A stretch of DNA of 16,605 bases, from contig JAFWQM010000087.1 in the NCBI GenBank assembly GCA_017509065.1, positions 1 through 16,605 of the forward strand, read 5' to 3'. How positions within the stretch are numbered: position 1 is the first letter of the stretch; each line of letters opens with the position of its first letter. The notes under the pieces were generated by a model. That model ran no database searches and had not been told where the DNA came from. It saw only the letters and a list, made by a program, of their open reading frames with translations. The DNA comes from Clostridia bacterium. Its GTDB lineage: Bacteria > Bacillota_A > Clostridia > Christensenellales > Aristaeellaceae. Position numbers and translations under genes: made by a program. This document shows, in pieces, positions 15,669 to 16,605 of the stretch.

Positions 15669-16605
15669 ATGAAAAGGATTTTTTCGCTGCTGTTGGGATT
15701 GGTTCTGCTGGTGAGCGTCTGCGGCGTTTCGCTGGCTGAGGAGTCTCAAAAAACCGTGGTCGGCATCGCCTGGCGAGCCGATTCGGATTCGGAGTTTTTT
15801 ACCAATGTGTGCCGCGCCGTGGAAGCGGCTGGCGGCGAATGGGTGATGCTGGATCAGGTGCTTTCCTCTGACCTGTACTACGATGAAGCAGGAAGCCTGA
15901 CCAGCGGCAAAACAGAGATCGGGATGCTGGACGAAACCGCCGCTAAATTCCAATATATCGTCGAAAAATCCTGGATGACGTTGCCTTCCTGGAGCAAGGC
16001 CGCGGAAGCCAAGCGTGCTGAACAATCGGATGATACCCTGGATCGCGTGGTGATCCTGAGCCGTCACAACATCCGTTCGCCCCTTTCCGGCAGCGGTTCG
16101 CTGCTTGGCGACATTACGCCCCACGAATGGTTCCAGTGGACGTCCAATCCCAGCGAGCTTTCCCTGCGCGGCGCGGTGCTGGAAACCCTGATGGGCCAGT
16201 ATTTCCGGCTGTGGCTGGAACAGGAGGGCCTTTTCCCGGAGAATTATCAGCCGGAGGAAGGAGTCGTCCGCTTCTACGCCAACGCCAAGCAGCGCACCAT
16301 CGCGACCGCGCGGTACTTCTCCGCAGGCCTTTTGCCTGTGGCGGCGGCGCACATCGAAACCCACGTAACCTATGATACCATGGACCCCGTTTTTGAACCG
16401 TCCCTGAACTTCGTTACGGAGGAATACATGCAGGACGCCATCGCCCAAATCGCCGAAAAGGGCGGCGAAGCCGGGCTGGACGGGATTCTTACCAGCCTGA
16501 ACGACGCCATTTCCCTGCTGATGGACACGGCTGACATTGAACAGAGCGAAGCCTATCAAGCGGGAAAATACGGCGATCTTAAAGCGGGCGAAACCGTCCT
16601 CACCC
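15669..16605 (+). CDS. Exported histidine acid phosphatase, 3' end cut by window
   Basis: An open frame of 312 codons runs off the right edge. The ATG has GGAGG at 15655-15659. The signal peptide is MKRIFSLLLGLVLLVSVCGV, cut near SLAEE. Residues about 28-118 (TVVGIAWRADSDSEFFTNV and so on) look like the start of a class I glutamine-amidotransferase-like peptidase C26 protein (PuuD type) and stop before its catalytic Cys. Histidine acid phosphatase sequence follows: ILSRHNIRSPLSGSGS with the RHxxRxP active site (Arg132, His133, Arg136), TPHEWFQWTSNPSELSLRG at 150-168, and QRTIATARYFSAGLLP at 208-223 with Arg209. The proton-donor HD/HE motif would lie beyond the window. It probably removes phosphate from phytate-like or sugar phosphates outside the cell. 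The odd N-terminal segment may be a fusion or a domain remnant. Confidence 0.88.
   Translation, partial: MKRIFSLLLGLVLLVSVCGVSLAEESQKTVVGIAWRADSDSEFFTNVCRAVEAAGGEWVMLDQVLSSDLYYDEAGSLTSGKTEIGMLDETAAKFQYIVEKSWMTLPSWSKAAEAKRAEQSDDTLDRVVILSRHNIRSPLSGSGSLLGDITPHEWFQWTSNPSELSLRGAVLETLMGQYFRLWLEQEGLFPENYQPEEGVVRFYANAKQRTIATARYFSAGLLPVAAAHIETHVTYDTMDPVFEPSLNFVTEEYMQDAIAQIAEKGGEAGLDGILTSLNDAISLLMDTADIEQSEAYQAGKYGDLKAGETVLT

Overview
The window looks like chromosomal DNA of a Gram-positive, Clostridia-type gut bacterium (Bacillota). Support for this comes from strong AGGAGG-type ribosome binding sites, several Sec signal peptides of the form MKKxLxLLL, a tandem trio of large serine recombinases, SLH and SH3/NlpC envelope proteins, and one sigma-A-like promoter. 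This is inference; there is no rRNA or marker gene in view.

Layout. (1) 13-4824: three consecutive large serine recombinases with a 1-base gap and then a 4-base overlap, the typical terminal module of an integrative element whose other cargo would lie to the left. (2) 4825-5380: a gene-poor stretch with an almost perfect 18-bp inverted repeat around a T-loop hairpin, and five copies of a TTCCG(G)ATAAT-like motif in both orientations. This is the best place to look for the element end or recombinase binding sites. (3) 5382-6302: a small antitoxin-like gene overlapping a decayed GNAT-fold acetyltransferase gene (one frameshift, one in-frame stop), closed by hairpins and a T run. (4) 6381-7451: an exported glycerophosphodiester phosphodiesterase. 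(5) 7703-14649: a co-directional, GC-rich set whose first three genes encode exported proteins. These are a very large SH3-NlpC/P60-SLH-C39 double-peptidase gene broken by two in-frame stops, an AspD-type aspartate 4-decarboxylase/aminotransferase carrying a signal peptide, and a type II asparaginase with a signal peptide. A frameshifted bile acid:sodium symporter (BASS) family transporter follows. (6) 14650-14966: a short remnant, hairpins and a good promoter. (7) 14967-15599: a HAD-IB phosphatase. (8) 15669-end: an exported histidine acid phosphatase with an unrelated N-terminal segment, cut by the window edge.

How it may work together. The most unusual proposal is that asparagine is hydrolysed outside the membrane to aspartate and ammonia, and that aspartate is then decarboxylated to alanine and CO2 by an exported AspD. 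Both steps would raise local pH. AspD enzymes are normally cytosolic PLP proteins paired with an aspartate/alanine exchanger, so an exported one beside an exported asparaginase deserves attention. The export and the coupling are inferred from N-terminal sequences and gene order only.

Caveat. The window holds three in-frame nonsense codons (one each of TGA, TAA and TAG) and two or three single-base indels in homopolymer runs. Some may be sequencing or assembly errors rather than real gene loss.
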